The notes: generated by a model not told the origin, from the sequence alone. Positions 16,903 through 26,247 are shown, counted from the first letter of the stretch. The stretch is 64,000 bases of DNA from Saprospiraceae bacterium (GCA_020631355.1 JAHDHL010000001.1:519028-583027), one strand, 5' to 3'. Numbers and translations are program-made.

Positions 16903-18207
16903 ATGAAACTATATAGTACAAAGAATAAGACCCAATTCGTTGACTTGGATAGAGCGGTATTAAAAGGTTTACCAGATGATAATGGTTTATTCATGCCCGA
17001 ATACATAAGACCATTACCAACCGAATTCATCCAGAACTTGAAAGACTATTCTTTTCAAGAGATATCTTACAAGGTTTGTCAGCATCTTTTCAATGGATTT
17101 ATTCCTGATAATGACTTAAAGGATATTGTATATGATGCTATAAACTTCCCTGCTCCTTTAGTGAAATTAGATAATCAAAAGTACATCTTAGAATTATTTC
17201 ATGGTCCATCTTTAGCATTCAAGGATTTTGGGGCAAGATTTATGGCTCGTTTGATGAGTTATTTTGATAAAAAGAATGATGAAGAACTCGTGATTTTGGT
17301 AGCAACATCGGGTGATACTGGAGGTGCAGTGGCTGCTGGATTCTATCAAACTCCTGGAATAAGGGTTGTTATTCTTTATCCGAGTGGTAAAGTCAGTCAT
17401 TTGCAGGAACAACAATTAACTACACTGGGGCATAATATTACTGCATTGGAAGTTGATGGGACGTTCGATGATTGCCAAGCAATGGTAAAGGAAGCATTTT
17501 TAGATAAGGATTTGACATCTAATATAAGGTTGACATCAGCTAATTCTATCAATATAGCTCGACTTATACCTCAGTCTTTTTATTATTTCGAAGCATATAA
17601 GCAATTAGAAAATCCATCTAATGTTATTTTTTGCATACCATCAGGTAACTTTGGTAACCTAACTGCAGGGTTATTTGCATCTAAAATGGGGCTTCCGATT
17701 AAGCAATTTATTGCAGCAACTAATGATAATAATGTAGTCCCATCATATTTATCCAGTGGTGAGTATGTCCCAAGACCAAGTACAAGGACTATTTCTAATG
17801 CTATGGATGTAGGTAATCCATCTAATTTTGCTAGGATGCAAGACCTATTTGGTTTCACGTGGAACAATATGAAGCAGGAAATATCTGGTTTTTCTTATAC
17901 TGATAAGGAAACTGAAAGTGGAATGAAAGAAGTATTAGACCACTATAACTATGTAATTGACCCACATGGAGCAGTAGGGTATAGGGCTTTAAAAGAGTAT
18001 CAAGAGACAAATCCCGATACTCAAGGTGTGATTTTGGAGACTGCACACCCATCAAAGTTCTTACCTGATGTCGAGAGAGTGCTTGGAAATGCACCTGTAG
18101 TACCTGAAAGATTGGCTGAAATTGCTGATAAAAAGAAAGAATCAGTATTCACTGAGAATGATTATAGTGTATTCAAAAGGTATTTATTGGATAATTATGT
18201 AGGGTAG
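16903..18207 (+). CDS. thrC: Threonine synthase
   Basis: PLP enzyme that turns O-phosphohomoserine into threonine. The Schiff-base lysine is Lys107 in FHGPSLAFKDFGARF; ATSGDTGGAVAAGF (about 137-150) binds the cofactor phosphate side. 434 aa fits the shorter bacterial class. The 3' part of the gene contains one parS-like site (17851-17866) and another starts at its last base, so ParB binding may overlay transcription here. A plus-strand terminator at 18249-18286 probably ends thrBC. Confidence 0.97.
   Translation: MKLYSTKNKTQFVDLDRAVLKGLPDDNGLFMPEYIRPLPTEFIQNLKDYSFQEISYKVCQHLFNGFIPDNDLKDIVYDAINFPAPLVKLDNQKYILELFHGPSLAFKDFGARFMARLMSYFDKKNDEELVILVATSGDTGGAVAAGFYQTPGIRVVILYPSGKVSHLQEQQLTTLGHNITALEVDGTFDDCQAMVKEAFLDKDLTSNIRLTSANSINIARLIPQSFYYFEAYKQLENPSNVIFCIPSGNFGNLTAGLFASKMGLPIKQFIAATNDNNVVPSYLSSGEYVPRPSTRTISNAMDVGNPSNFARMQDLFGFTWNNMKQEISGFSYTDKETESGMKEVLDHYNYVIDPHGAVGYRALKEYQETNPDTQGVILETAHPSKFLPDVERVLGNAPVVPERLAEIADKKKESVFTENDYSVFKRYLLDNYVG
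17851..17866. other. parS-like ParB-binding site 1 (inside thrC)
   Basis: GGTTTCACGTGGAACA matches the widely conserved parS TGTTTCACGTGAAACA at 14 of 16 bases, with the CACGTG core intact. The right arm GGAACA is the TGTTCC-type arm found in many natural sites. It is in coding sequence. Confidence 0.6.
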
Positions 18208-18221
18208 TTTCACGTGGAACA
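18206..18221. other. parS-like ParB-binding site 2 (thrC stop codon)
   Basis: AGTTTCACGTGGAACA matches parS at 14 of 16 bases with the CACGTG core intact. It begins within the thrC stop codon, 339 bases after site 1. Confidence 0.65.
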
Positions 18222-18223
18222 TC

Positions 18224-18712
18224 CTATTCTAATGATAATTGATATTTAGAGTGTCCTTTTTCTAAGAGGGCACTCTTTGTTTTTTTATCAATATTGATAT
18301 TTAAAAGGTGCTTTTGGTCTTTGAAAGTGTCGAATAGTAGTGTATTCTTTATTTTGAAATCCTTTATTTTTTTGACTTTCGATGCTTCTAGGTATATCCA
18401 AATAATATCATCTTCGTATTCTTTACCTAAATAATTAATCTCAATATCCTTTTTATTGATAGAAATAGCTACGTTTTTAAGTATATATTCTTCTATATAA
18501 CCATCAGAATTACTCAACTCTTCCTCTGTATTAAGGTTTAATTTAAAGGATTTACCCTTTGATACTGCTTTGTCAAGATCATCAGTAAATAGCTTTATTG
18601 ATGTTTCTAAGCTCTTATTCTCCTTATTGTAATAGATTTCGCCATATCCGAAGTGATAATCATGACTTAATTGAATGGATGTAAGGACTAGAAAGTAGAG
18701 TAAATAAGGCAT
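18224..18712 (-). CDS. DUF6702-family exported protein
   Basis: 162 aa with a short N-terminal signal (MPYLLYFLVLTSIQLSHDYH). The mature protein has the pattern seen in DUF6702 proteins of Bacteroidota: a histidine soon after the signal, GEIYYNKENKSLETSIKLF, DDLDKAV, then strands ending KHLLNINIDK. Function is unknown; in this phylum the family is commonly next to an M1 aminopeptidase gene, as here. The ATG lies ten bases from parS site 3. Its last codons overlap the plus-strand thrBC terminator. Confidence 0.75.
   Translation of the reverse strand: MPYLLYFLVLTSIQLSHDYHFGYGEIYYNKENKSLETSIKLFTDDLDKAVSKGKSFKLNLNTEEELSNSDGYIEEYILKNVAISINKKDIEINYLGKEYEDDIIWIYLEASKVKKIKDFKIKNTLLFDTFKDQKHLLNINIDKKTKSALLEKGHSKYQLSLE
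18249..18286 (+). terminator. thrBC terminator lying inside the DUF6702 coding end
   Basis: GAGTGTCCT (18249-18257) pairs with AGGGCACTC (18267-18275) with one G-T pair. It is followed by TTTGTTTTTTT on the plus strand. The structure falls inside the last 20 codons of the convergent DUF6702 gene. Confidence 0.75.
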
Positions 18713-18722
18713 AATTCATTGT

Positions 18723-18738
18723 TGTTTCACGTGAAACC
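18723..18738. other. parS ParB-binding site 3 (intergenic)
   Basis: TGTTTCACGTGAAACC matches the parS consensus at 15 of 16 bases (only the last base differs) and is a near-perfect palindrome. It lies in the divergent gap between the DUF6702 gene and the M1 peptidase gene. Confidence 0.8.
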
Positions 18739-18826
18739 AAGACAAAAATTCATCGAAACAGATGGGAGAAAAGTCTTATTTTTACGTTGTAATTTCCTAG
18801 AAAGGATGATTTAAATAAAATATTCA

Positions 18827-21169
18827 ATGATGCGATTACACTTTAAAGTTATTACTTCTTTAGTATTACTGCTACTATTTAACCATATATTAATATATGG
18901 ACAAGTAGATAATACTAATAAAAGTAAGTTTAAACAGTTGGGCCAAGAGCTTCCAACACCCAATTCTTACCGTGCTGCTTCTGGCGCACCAGGCCATGAG
19001 TATTGGCAACAAAAGGCAGATTATGTAATTCAATTAGAATTAGATGATGAAAAGCAGCGAATCTATGGTGAAGAATCCATTACATATTTCAATAATTCTC
19101 CTGATGAATTAAGGTATTTATGGTTGCAGTTGGACCAAAATATGCGTGCGAAAGACTCTGATACGTATAAAACAGCGACGAATGGAATGAATGAGGAGAT
19201 GAATATTGGTCAATTAGGTAGGATGATGAATGATTTTGATGGTGGTTTTAAGCTGGATTTTGTCCAGGATGCCAATGGTAAAGCATTGGATTATACCGTC
19301 AATAAAACCATGATGAGAATTGATTTACCTAATGTAATGAAGACTGGAGATTCTTTTACATTTAATGTAAAGTGGTGGTATAATATCAACGATCGAATGA
19401 AAATCGGTGGTCGTTCTGGATATGAATACTTTGCTGAAGATGATAATTACCTTTATACTATTGCACAATTCTTTCCAAGAATGTGTGTTTATGACGATGT
19501 AAATGGATGGCAACATAAACAATTTTTGGGTAGAGGTGAGTTTGCTTTGACATTCGGAGATTATGAAGTAGACATTACTGTACCAGAAGATCACCTTGTT
19601 GCGGCTACTGGAACCCTTGAAAATCCTACAGATGTAATGTCTGATAATATGCTTAAGCAATGGGAAAAAGCAAAGAATTCTTTTGAGGATATAGTCATTA
19701 TCTCTGATCAAAAGGATGCAGAAAAGAGAGAAAAGACAAAGAAAAAAGGGAAGAAGACATGGAAATTCAAGGCTGAAAATGTTCGTGATTTTGCTTTTGC
19801 ATCATCAAGAAAGTTCATCTGGGATGCTATGGCAGTGAAGATGAGCGATGGTAGAGTAGTAATGGCTGAATCCATGTACCCTAAAGAGGGGAATCCTTTA
19901 TGGGAACAATACTCAACAAAAGCTGTAGCTCATACACTGAAATGGTATTCTCATTATACTATTGATTATCCTTATCCTGTTGCGTGGTCAATTCATGCCA
20001 AGAGTATTGGTATGGAATACCCTATGATTTGCTTCAATTTTGGTCGTCCTGAAAAAGATGGTACTTATACAGCAAGAACAAAATATGGGATGATAGGTGT
20101 AATAATCCATGAGGTTGGACATAATTTCTTCCCGATGATTATCAATTCGGATGAAAGACAATGGACTTGGATGGATGAAGGTTTGAACAGTTTTGTACAG
20201 TATTTGGCCCAAAATGAATGGGAAAGAAACTTCCCATCAAGGAGAGGACCAGCATATAAGATTGTTAATTACATGAAAGGTGATAAGGAAAACATTGTAC
20301 CTATCATGACTAACTCTGAATCCATACTTCAGTTTGGTAATAATGCATATGGTAAACCAGCTACAGCATTGAATATTTTAAGAGAAACTGTAATGGGGCG
20401 AGAATTATTCGATCATGCATTTAAGGAGTATTGTAGAAGATGGGCATTCAGACATCCATCTCCAGCTGACTTTTTCCGTTCTATGGAGGACGCTTCTGGT
20501 GTAGATTTGGATTGGTTTTGGAGAGGTTGGTTCTATACAACTGACCATTGTGATATTGCTATTTCTGATGTAAAGTGGTACCAAGTGGACTCTCAAAATC
20601 CCTTAAAGGAAAGTATTACTGATAAGGCGAAAAGAGATGCTGCTACAGTGAATATTTCAGATATCAGAAATAAGGAGTCAATCAAGAAAACCCAGGATGA
20701 AATTGACCCTAGTCTACGTGATTTCTATTCTACTTATGATCCACTAAATCCTGATGCTATAGATACAAAAGAGTATAAGGAATACTTGGCTTCTCTATCC
20801 AAGGAGGAAAGAGCACTTTTGGATGCAGGTCTGAATTTCTATGAAATTTCATTTGAGAATATTGGTGGACTTATTATGCCACTTATCATAGAGTTTGAAT
20901 ATACAGATGGTACCAAGGAAGTAGAACGAATTCCTGCAGAAGTATGGAAGAGTAGAAATGAAAAGATTTCAAAAGTATTCATCAAGACTAAGGAGGTTAA
21001 GCAAATTACCCTTGATCCATTTTTAGAAACTGCAGATACAGATACAAGCAATAATTATTATCCTGAAAAGAAAGAAGCTTCAAGGTTTGAATTATTCAAG
21101 CAGAAGTCATTCTCTAGGGAAAATCCAATGCAGAGAGCTGAAAGAGCTAAGAAAGTAAAGAATCCTTAG
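18827..21169 (+). CDS. M1-family metallopeptidase, exported
   Basis: 780-aa zinc aminopeptidase-like enzyme with an N-terminal signal (VITSLVLLLLFNHILIYGQ). The zinc site is HEVGHN (His427, Glu428, His431) with Glu450 in WMDEGLN, the HExxH-x18-E spacing of M1. The usual exopeptidase GxMEN motif appears as IGMEYPM near residue 395, an altered form common in Bacteroidota members. After the catalytic domain comes a C-terminal region of about 200 aa with beta-rich IIEFEYTDGTKEVERIP. It probably trims peptides in the periplasm or outside. A terminator follows 28 bases after the stop. Confidence 0.92.
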   Translation: MMRLHFKVITSLVLLLLFNHILIYGQVDNTNKSKFKQLGQELPTPNSYRAASGAPGHEYWQQKADYVIQLELDDEKQRIYGEESITYFNNSPDELRYLWLQLDQNMRAKDSDTYKTATNGMNEEMNIGQLGRMMNDFDGGFKLDFVQDANGKALDYTVNKTMMRIDLPNVMKTGDSFTFNVKWWYNINDRMKIGGRSGYEYFAEDDNYLYTIAQFFPRMCVYDDVNGWQHKQFLGRGEFALTFGDYEVDITVPEDHLVAATGTLENPTDVMSDNMLKQWEKAKNSFEDIVIISDQKDAEKREKTKKKGKKTWKFKAENVRDFAFASSRKFIWDAMAVKMSDGRVVMAESMYPKEGNPLWEQYSTKAVAHTLKWYSHYTIDYPYPVAWSIHAKSIGMEYPMICFNFGRPEKDGTYTARTKYGMIGVIIHEVGHNFFPMIINSDERQWTWMDEGLNSFVQYLAQNEWERNFPSRRGPAYKIVNYMKGDKENIVPIMTNSESILQFGNNAYGKPATALNILRETVMGRELFDHAFKEYCRRWAFRHPSPADFFRSMEDASGVDLDWFWRGWFYTTDHCDIAISDVKWYQVDSQNPLKESITDKAKRDAATVNISDIRNKESIKKTQDEIDPSLRDFYSTYDPLNPDAIDTKEYKEYLASLSKEERALLDAGLNFYEISFENIGGLIMPLIIEFEYTDGTKEVERIPAEVWKSRNEKISKVFIKTKEVKQITLDPFLETADTDTSNNYYPEKKEASRFELFKQKSFSRENPMQRAERAKKVKNP

Positions 21170-21196
21170 TAACTGATTGATTATCAATAGATTAAC

Positions 21197-21230
21197 AGAG
21201 GTACTGCTTTAGGGTAGTGCCTCTTTTTTA
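21197..21230 (+). terminator. Rho-independent terminator after M1 peptidase gene
   Basis: AGAGGTACT (21197-21205) pairs with AGTGCCTCT (21216-21224), with one G-T pair and a 10-nt loop. TTTTTT follows. Confidence 0.85.
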
Positions 21231-21332
21231 TTTAATTAATTGAAAATCAGATAGTTATGATTGTTTTTGATAAAAAATAGATATCAGTTGTTCTCAATAC
21301 GCTACATGTATATATCTAATCAGCCAATTCAT

Positions 21333-21340
21333 TATTTTTG
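21333..21340 (+). promoter_or_regulatory. Putative hutH -7 promoter element TATTTTTG
   Basis: An exact TAnnTTTG element 29 bases before the hutH ATG. No clear -33 TTTG was found at the right spacing. Confidence 0.4.
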
Positions 21341-21369
21341 TAATCCTAATTATAGACGAAGCATAGATA

Positions 21370-22884
21370 ATGAAACCAAACCACCATTACATATCTACCC
21401 AATCTCTTTCGATTACAGATATTGAAAATATCATCAATGAGAATAAGACACTGAGTCTTTCTGAGGACGCTATTCAAAAAATTCAGAATTGTAGGGATTA
21501 TCTAGATAAGAAGTTAAACGATAATGAAACTGCATTTTATGGTATCAATACAGGATTCGGTTCTTTGTGTAATGTAATTATCGAAGGAGAAGAATTAGAA
21601 GAACTTCAGCATAATCTGGTAAAGAGTCATGCATGTGGAATGGGGGAGGAGGTACCCCAACATTTGGTGAAGTTGATGATTCTTCTGAAAATTCAAAGTT
21701 TATCATACGGACATTCAGGAGTAAGAATAGAAGTCGTACAAAGACTCATTGATTTTTATAATGCGAATGCTCTTCCTATAATTTATCAATTGGGTTCACT
21801 TGGTGCTTCTGGAGACTTGGCCCCTTTGGCACATATGAGTTTGGCATTGATAGGTGAGGGGGAAATGAATTTTCAGGGTTCAAGAATTGAGGCAAAATTG
21901 GTTCATGAAAAAATGAATTGGAATGCCCTCCGCTTACAATCCAAGGAAGGGATAGCATTGTTGAATGGAACACAATTTTCCTTAGGATATGGATTATGGA
22001 GTTCTATGATGTCTAACCGACTATCCAAACTTTCGGATTTGATTGGTGCTATGTCATTGGATGCATTCGATGGAAGAATTGAACCATTCGATGATAGGGT
22101 ACATCAGAATAGGCCGCACCCCTGGCAAATTTTTACTGCCAAACGTTTTCGGGATTTATTGGAAGGAAGTGAAATTATTACACAAGAAAAAACAGCCGTT
22201 CAAGATCCATATGCTTTTCGATGTATTCCTCAGGTTCATGGTGCAAGTAAAAGTACAATTGATTATGTACGAGGAGTGATGGAAACCGAATTGAATTCCG
22301 TAACGGATAACCCCAATATTTTTCCTGAAACAGATGCGATAATTTCCGGTGGAAATTTTCATGCTCAACCATTGGCCTTGGCTTCTGATTTTTTAGCGAT
22401 TGCACTTGCCGAACTTGGAAATATTTCTGAACGTAGGGTTTATCAATTAATCGGCGGGCAAAGAGGTTTGCCCGTTTTCATGACAGAAGGTGCCGGCCTC
22501 CATTCTGGTTTTATGATTAGCCAATATACAGCTGCTTCGATAGTAAGTCAGAATAAACAACTTTGTACTCCCGCATCCGTCGATTCCATAGTTTCATGTA
22601 ATGGTCAAGAAGATCATGTAAGTATGGCCGCTAATGCAGGTACCAAATTGTATAAGGTCGTCCAAAATGTAGAATCATTGCTATCAATAGAGTTGATGGT
22701 TGCGGCCAAGGGATTAGAATTTAGGCATCCTAAAAAATCATCTCCACGAATAGAGCAACTATTATCAGATTACAGAAAGCATGTTACATCATTGAAAGAA
22801 GATAGGATACTATACAAAGACATGCATCAAAGCGTTCATTTTTTGAGGCATCTGGATTTATCATCATATCTACCTTCTGAATGA
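21370..22884 (+). CDS. hutH: Histidine ammonia-lyase
   Basis: Converts histidine to urocanate and ammonia, the first step of histidine catabolism. GSLGASGDLAPL contains Ala146-Ser147-Gly148, which cyclise into the MIO cofactor. FYGINTGFG (about 57-65) carries the catalytic Tyr, and QDPYAFRCIPQVHG and VTDNPNIF are further family landmarks. 504 aa is normal. Tyrosine ammonia-lyases are close relatives, and the residue before the Tyr-loop cannot settle substrate by eye, but this sequence resembles HutH most. The other hut genes are absent. It overlaps the next gene by 4 bases (ATGA). Confidence 0.93.
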   Translation: MKPNHHYISTQSLSITDIENIINENKTLSLSEDAIQKIQNCRDYLDKKLNDNETAFYGINTGFGSLCNVIIEGEELEELQHNLVKSHACGMGEEVPQHLVKLMILLKIQSLSYGHSGVRIEVVQRLIDFYNANALPIIYQLGSLGASGDLAPLAHMSLALIGEGEMNFQGSRIEAKLVHEKMNWNALRLQSKEGIALLNGTQFSLGYGLWSSMMSNRLSKLSDLIGAMSLDAFDGRIEPFDDRVHQNRPHPWQIFTAKRFRDLLEGSEIITQEKTAVQDPYAFRCIPQVHGASKSTIDYVRGVMETELNSVTDNPNIFPETDAIISGGNFHAQPLALASDFLAIALAELGNISERRVYQLIGGQRGLPVFMTEGAGLHSGFMISQYTAASIVSQNKQLCTPASVDSIVSCNGQEDHVSMAANAGTKLYKVVQNVESLLSIELMVAAKGLEFRHPKKSSPRIEQLLSDYRKHVTSLKEDRILYKDMHQSVHFLRHLDLSSYLPSE

Positions 22885-24011
22885 AATGGCATAATGTCAA
22901 AATAGTAGGAATTCTAATTCTAGTATTTTCTTCTTTTTCCCTAAAAGGACAAATTGGGAAGAATTGGGCATTTGAGAGTAATACCTATGTGGGACAAATT
23001 ACAAAACACACCCCAAAGATATTATTTGATGTTAATCGACTAGCCGTAGGTCAGGATTTTAATTTCAAGAAGCAAACCTACGGAAATGACAAATGGAGTC
23101 AGTTTCAACGATACCCAGATTTGGGGATTTCCCTGTTGTATTTTAATCTGGGAGATAAGGAAGTTTTGGGACAAGCCATTGGTATCATGCCCAATGCTAC
23201 TGTAAAATTACTTCGAACCCAAAAAGGCTTTATCAATTTTCAAATCGGATGGGGGCTAGGATATGTAAACAAATTTTATCATCCTGTAGATAATCCGACA
23301 AACAACGCCTTGGGTTCTGCCTGGAATAATTTAGTACTCTTTAAATTTGATGGAGGTGTTCACATCAATAATTATTGGTCTACACAGATGGGATTCAGTC
23401 TTACCCATTATTCGAATGGTGCTTCCCAACTTCCCAATTTTGGAATTAATGTCATAGCCGCGAATATTGGTTTACGATATACACCCAACCCCGTAAAAAG
23501 AGAAGATTACATATTCGATGAGCATCATTTGAATGTACCCGAGAAAAGATGGGGTGGACAAGTTCATTTTGATTTGGCTTACAGGGAATATGGAAAAAGT
23601 GGTGGTCCCCGATATCCAATCTATGTATTGTCTTCTTCAGGGATGTTTCATTTTAATGCTGTGAATCGAATGCATTTGGGATTAGAGATGGAATACAATT
23701 CTGGTGTTTATCATTTTTTGAAACATAGCTCCTTGAATCCTGATTTGCAATATGCCAAACAGCAATCTTACCGAACGATGGTATTTGCAGCTCACGAATT
23801 CACAATGGGTGATGTTGGTATGTATATATTACTTGGGACTTATCTCCAATCGAAAGAACAAATTCCTGGTCGGATTTATAACAAGCTTTCTGCAAGATAT
23901 TACTTCAAACCCGTAGGTAAACCTGCTACAAGATTTTTTGTGGCAGTCTATTTGAAATCCCATTTATCAGTTGCTGAATACTTGGCATTTGGTGTGGGTG
24001 CTTCCCTTTGA
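22881..24011 (+). CDS. PagL-like acyloxyacyl hydrolase, outer-membrane lipid A 3-O-deacylase fold
   Basis: A signal peptide (VKIVGILILVFSSFSLKGQ) is followed by a beta-barrel-like chain. The family landmark is LTHYSNGASQLPNFGIN near residues 168-184: His-x-Ser-Asn is the PagL catalytic histidine/serine pair, and PNxGIN is the conserved loop after it. PagL removes the 3-O acyl chain from lipid A. At 376 aa it is about twice the size of Pseudomonas PagL, the extra C-terminal part also looking like barrel strands (HFDLAYREYGK). Bacteroidota members are often annotated only as acyloxyacyl hydrolase. Its ATG overlaps the hutH stop, though the functions have no known link. Confidence 0.8.
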   Translation: MKWHNVKIVGILILVFSSFSLKGQIGKNWAFESNTYVGQITKHTPKILFDVNRLAVGQDFNFKKQTYGNDKWSQFQRYPDLGISLLYFNLGDKEVLGQAIGIMPNATVKLLRTQKGFINFQIGWGLGYVNKFYHPVDNPTNNALGSAWNNLVLFKFDGGVHINNYWSTQMGFSLTHYSNGASQLPNFGINVIAANIGLRYTPNPVKREDYIFDEHHLNVPEKRWGGQVHFDLAYREYGKSGGPRYPIYVLSSSGMFHFNAVNRMHLGLEMEYNSGVYHFLKHSSLNPDLQYAKQQSYRTMVFAAHEFTMGDVGMYILLGTYLQSKEQIPGRIYNKLSARYYFKPVGKPATRFFVAVYLKSHLSVAEYLAFGVGASL

Positions 24012-24164
24012 TTATTTCTAATCATACGAATTTCCAGATTATCATAATTTCAATTCTACTGTAAATCAGCGATTTCGAAGAAATTTTAAATTTTTTTGAA
24101 AAAAGTGCATTTTATTTTATGGAAAATCTGTGGATTTGGACTCTTATAAATAGATACTTTTAGT

Positions 24165-24322
24165 TGCCGATTTTATAGAGTTAACTGGAGTCTTTCATGA
24201 TCTCTCTATGAACACATGATTTTCTCGGACTTAAAAAATTATACTTCAGTTAATTACTCTAAAAAATGAATCACTCTCTATATTTTCAAGCATAACTGGC
24301 GCCCACCGGTTATGCTTTTTTA
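24165..24322 (+). ncRNA. Candidate structured small RNA (function unknown, possibly 6S-like)
   Basis: A promoter-like TACTTTTA (24155-24162) precedes a long-range stem. AGAGTTAACTGGAGT (24177-24191) pairs with ACTTCAGTTAATTACTCT (24243-24260) over 15 bp with one G-T pair and a 3-nt bulge. About 30 nt further a strong intrinsic terminator ends the unit. There is no ORF of note inside. A closed, roughly 150-nt stem architecture with its own terminator is the reason for the call. It could instead be a 3' UTR of the hutH-pagL transcript. Confidence 0.3.
24288..24321 (+). terminator. Rho-independent terminator (plus strand)
   Basis: AAGCATAAC (24288-24296) pairs with GTTATGCTT (24309-24317); a run of six T follows on the plus strand only. 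It overlaps the stop codon of the convergent enoyl-CoA hydratase gene and lies 277 bases after the PagL-like gene. Confidence 0.85.
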
Positions 24323-25080
24323 TTGGGCTTTAGTCGACCTACCATTTTTTGAAGAATGAATTTGGGTTCATCAGAATGCCAGTGAGCAATAGTTACTTTT
24401 CTTTCTTCCTCGGTTACTTTCAATTTACCTAATAATTCTCTCCTCAAAACTTTCTTCGTTTTGTACAAGGTAGAACTAGGTAATTTCAAATATTGCTTCA
24501 TTTTCTTTTCGGCATTAGCAAGTACTTCTTCTTGGGATACAATTTCATCTACCAAGTGAATGGCCAGTGCTTCCTGAGGATTGAAAAGTTTTCCTTCAAG
24601 TACCGCTTGATACGCTTTACCCATTCCTATCCAGAATGCATATAATTCAAGAAATCCATGTGGCAATAAAATCCCAACAGGTACTTCGTTCAGTCCAATC
24701 ATGAATTTTGAATCTTCAGCCATAACTCGATAATCACTAGCTATCGCAATAAGACAACCACCAGCTGGACTATAGCCGGTTATAGCAGAAATCAATATTT
24801 TCTGAAAAGCTGCTAATTCATAGATCAAACTTGAAAAGCTATACCAGAATTCTAACATTTCTCCTTCATTATAGGTGATGAGCTCTACCACATCCAAACC
24901 TGCAGAGAAAAAATTTCTTTGTCCTGTTAGTACAATACCCCTTAGACTATCATCATTTTCTACTTGCTCCAAAAGTAATCTGAGTTCGGATATCAAGTCT
25001 GCATTCAATGCATTAGCACGACCCCGATTCATCTGTGCAACGATATATCCTTCCTTCTTTTCAATAATGATATTATTCAT
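24310..25080 (-). CDS. Enoyl-CoA hydratase/isomerase family protein
   Basis: A crotonase-fold protein of 256 aa from the chosen ATG at 25080 (MNNIIIEKKEGY); a longer frame from 25107 adds nine residues that do not fit the family. Family features: MNRGRANALNADLI, LTGQRNFFSAGLDV for the CoA-binding/oxyanion segment, and ISAITGYSPAGGCLIAIASD for the second glycine-rich segment. The usual catalytic glutamates are not clearly placed (GLNEVPVGILLPHG supplies one), so hydratase or isomerase activity cannot be decided. It stands alone. Confidence 0.88.
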   Translation of the reverse strand: MNNIIIEKKEGYIVAQMNRGRANALNADLISELRLLLEQVENDDSLRGIVLTGQRNFFSAGLDVVELITYNEGEMLEFWYSFSSLIYELAAFQKILISAITGYSPAGGCLIAIASDYRVMAEDSKFMIGLNEVPVGILLPHGFLELYAFWIGMGKAYQAVLEGKLFNPQEALAIHLVDEIVSQEEVLANAEKKMKQYLKLPSSTLYKTKKVLRRELLGKLKVTEEERKVTIAHWHSDEPKFILQKMVGRLKPNKKA

Positions 25081-25303
25081 GAATCCAATTTTGTGATGAA
25101 CAAACAAAATAGAAAACTTTCATGTGGATTTTAAGTAGCTTGGATTTAAACTTCACACTATAATAAAAGTCTTATATTTAACGGATTACTAGCAAAGATT
25201 GAATCCGCAGTGATTGCTATTGTGGACAAAATTCAGCAATTTTACATTAGGCCTAACCTGGACACCACTCTACTACACACTTCTTATTCACAAATGTTGA
25301 TAA

Positions 25304-26194
25304 ATGAAAAATTTTATCATTTTTCTGTCTTTACTCATCTTGGCATTCGGTTGTACAGATAAGGAAACCATTTTCGAAGACCAACATGTTATCGAGGTAA
25401 TCGAAGGAAATGAACCTCCTCCTTATAGTGGCGTCACTACTGTCCAACTTAATAATTATATCAATAAGGTTTTCATAGATCTTATCGGTCGTGAACCCAA
25501 TAGTAGCGAATTACAGAATATAGCAGATTTGCTTCGGTCGGATAATATAAGTAATCAGGTTGTTGACCAGTTTCTGAATTCAATCATGTCTACGAATGAT
25601 TATTACAATAGACTCAATGATATATATTTTGGTGCTATGCTGAATTCAACGGATAGCACAGATATTGCTTTCCGCCTTGAGGTGATGACTGTCCAGCTAG
25701 CCGCGACGACTGACCCACTCGAACAGTTTTATTTTCAGAATGAAATTATAAAACTAACCAATCTGCAAAGTGCAAAGGATGAATATCAATCTGGTGAGAT
25801 TGGTATCAATGATTACATGTCTAGAATTGTGAATAATTTTTTCTATGACCAAATTAATATGGGAACTGAAAATTTTGTTCTAGCCTGTTTTGAGAATTTT
25901 TTCAAGAGACTTCCAACCGAGGAAGAATTGGAAAGTAGTATTACAATGGTCAATGGATTTCCTGCCCAACTTCTATTTACGGATGGGGCAACCAAGGATT
26001 CATTTATAGGAATCCTAACGGATAATGATGAATATTATCAGGGATTGGGAATAGATGTATATGTTCAATTATTAGCCCGGAATCCAGATTCTCCTGAAAT
26101 GGGTGAAGCAATGAATAACCTGAGTCAAGGAGTTTGGACATATCAGGAATTACAAAAAGAAATCATTAAATCGGAAGAATACAAAGGATTTTAA
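25304..26194 (+). CDS. Lipoprotein, first of an exported-protein cluster
   Basis: 296 aa with SPII signal LSLLILAFGC (Cys 17). The segment NYINKVFIDLIGREPNSSEL (about 53-72) resembles the start of planctomycete-type DUF1549 domains (VDRVFLDLLGRxPTxxE), and a similar phrase recurs at FENFFKRLPTEEEL and VYVQLLARNPDSPEM, suggesting three related helical repeats. No enzyme motif is seen. The next genes encode a shorter relative and a Tat-exported phosphatase-fold protein, a pairing that recalls the DUF1549/DUF1501 tandem genes of Planctomycetes. Confidence 0.7.
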   Translation: MKNFIIFLSLLILAFGCTDKETIFEDQHVIEVIEGNEPPPYSGVTTVQLNNYINKVFIDLIGREPNSSELQNIADLLRSDNISNQVVDQFLNSIMSTNDYYNRLNDIYFGAMLNSTDSTDIAFRLEVMTVQLAATTDPLEQFYFQNEIIKLTNLQSAKDEYQSGEIGINDYMSRIVNNFFYDQINMGTENFVLACFENFFKRLPTEEELESSITMVNGFPAQLLFTDGATKDSFIGILTDNDEYYQGLGIDVYVQLLARNPDSPEMGEAMNNLSQGVWTYQELQKEIIKSEEYKGF

Positions 26195-26247
26195 AATTGA
26201 ATAATTAATTATTTAATCCTTGGATTATTTTTCAATTTTATTCATAA

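Noticed and set aside
25240..25262. Palindrome TTAGGCCTAA upstream of the first exported lipoprotein gene
   Set aside because: Ten bases only and no partner; no evidence that it is an operator.
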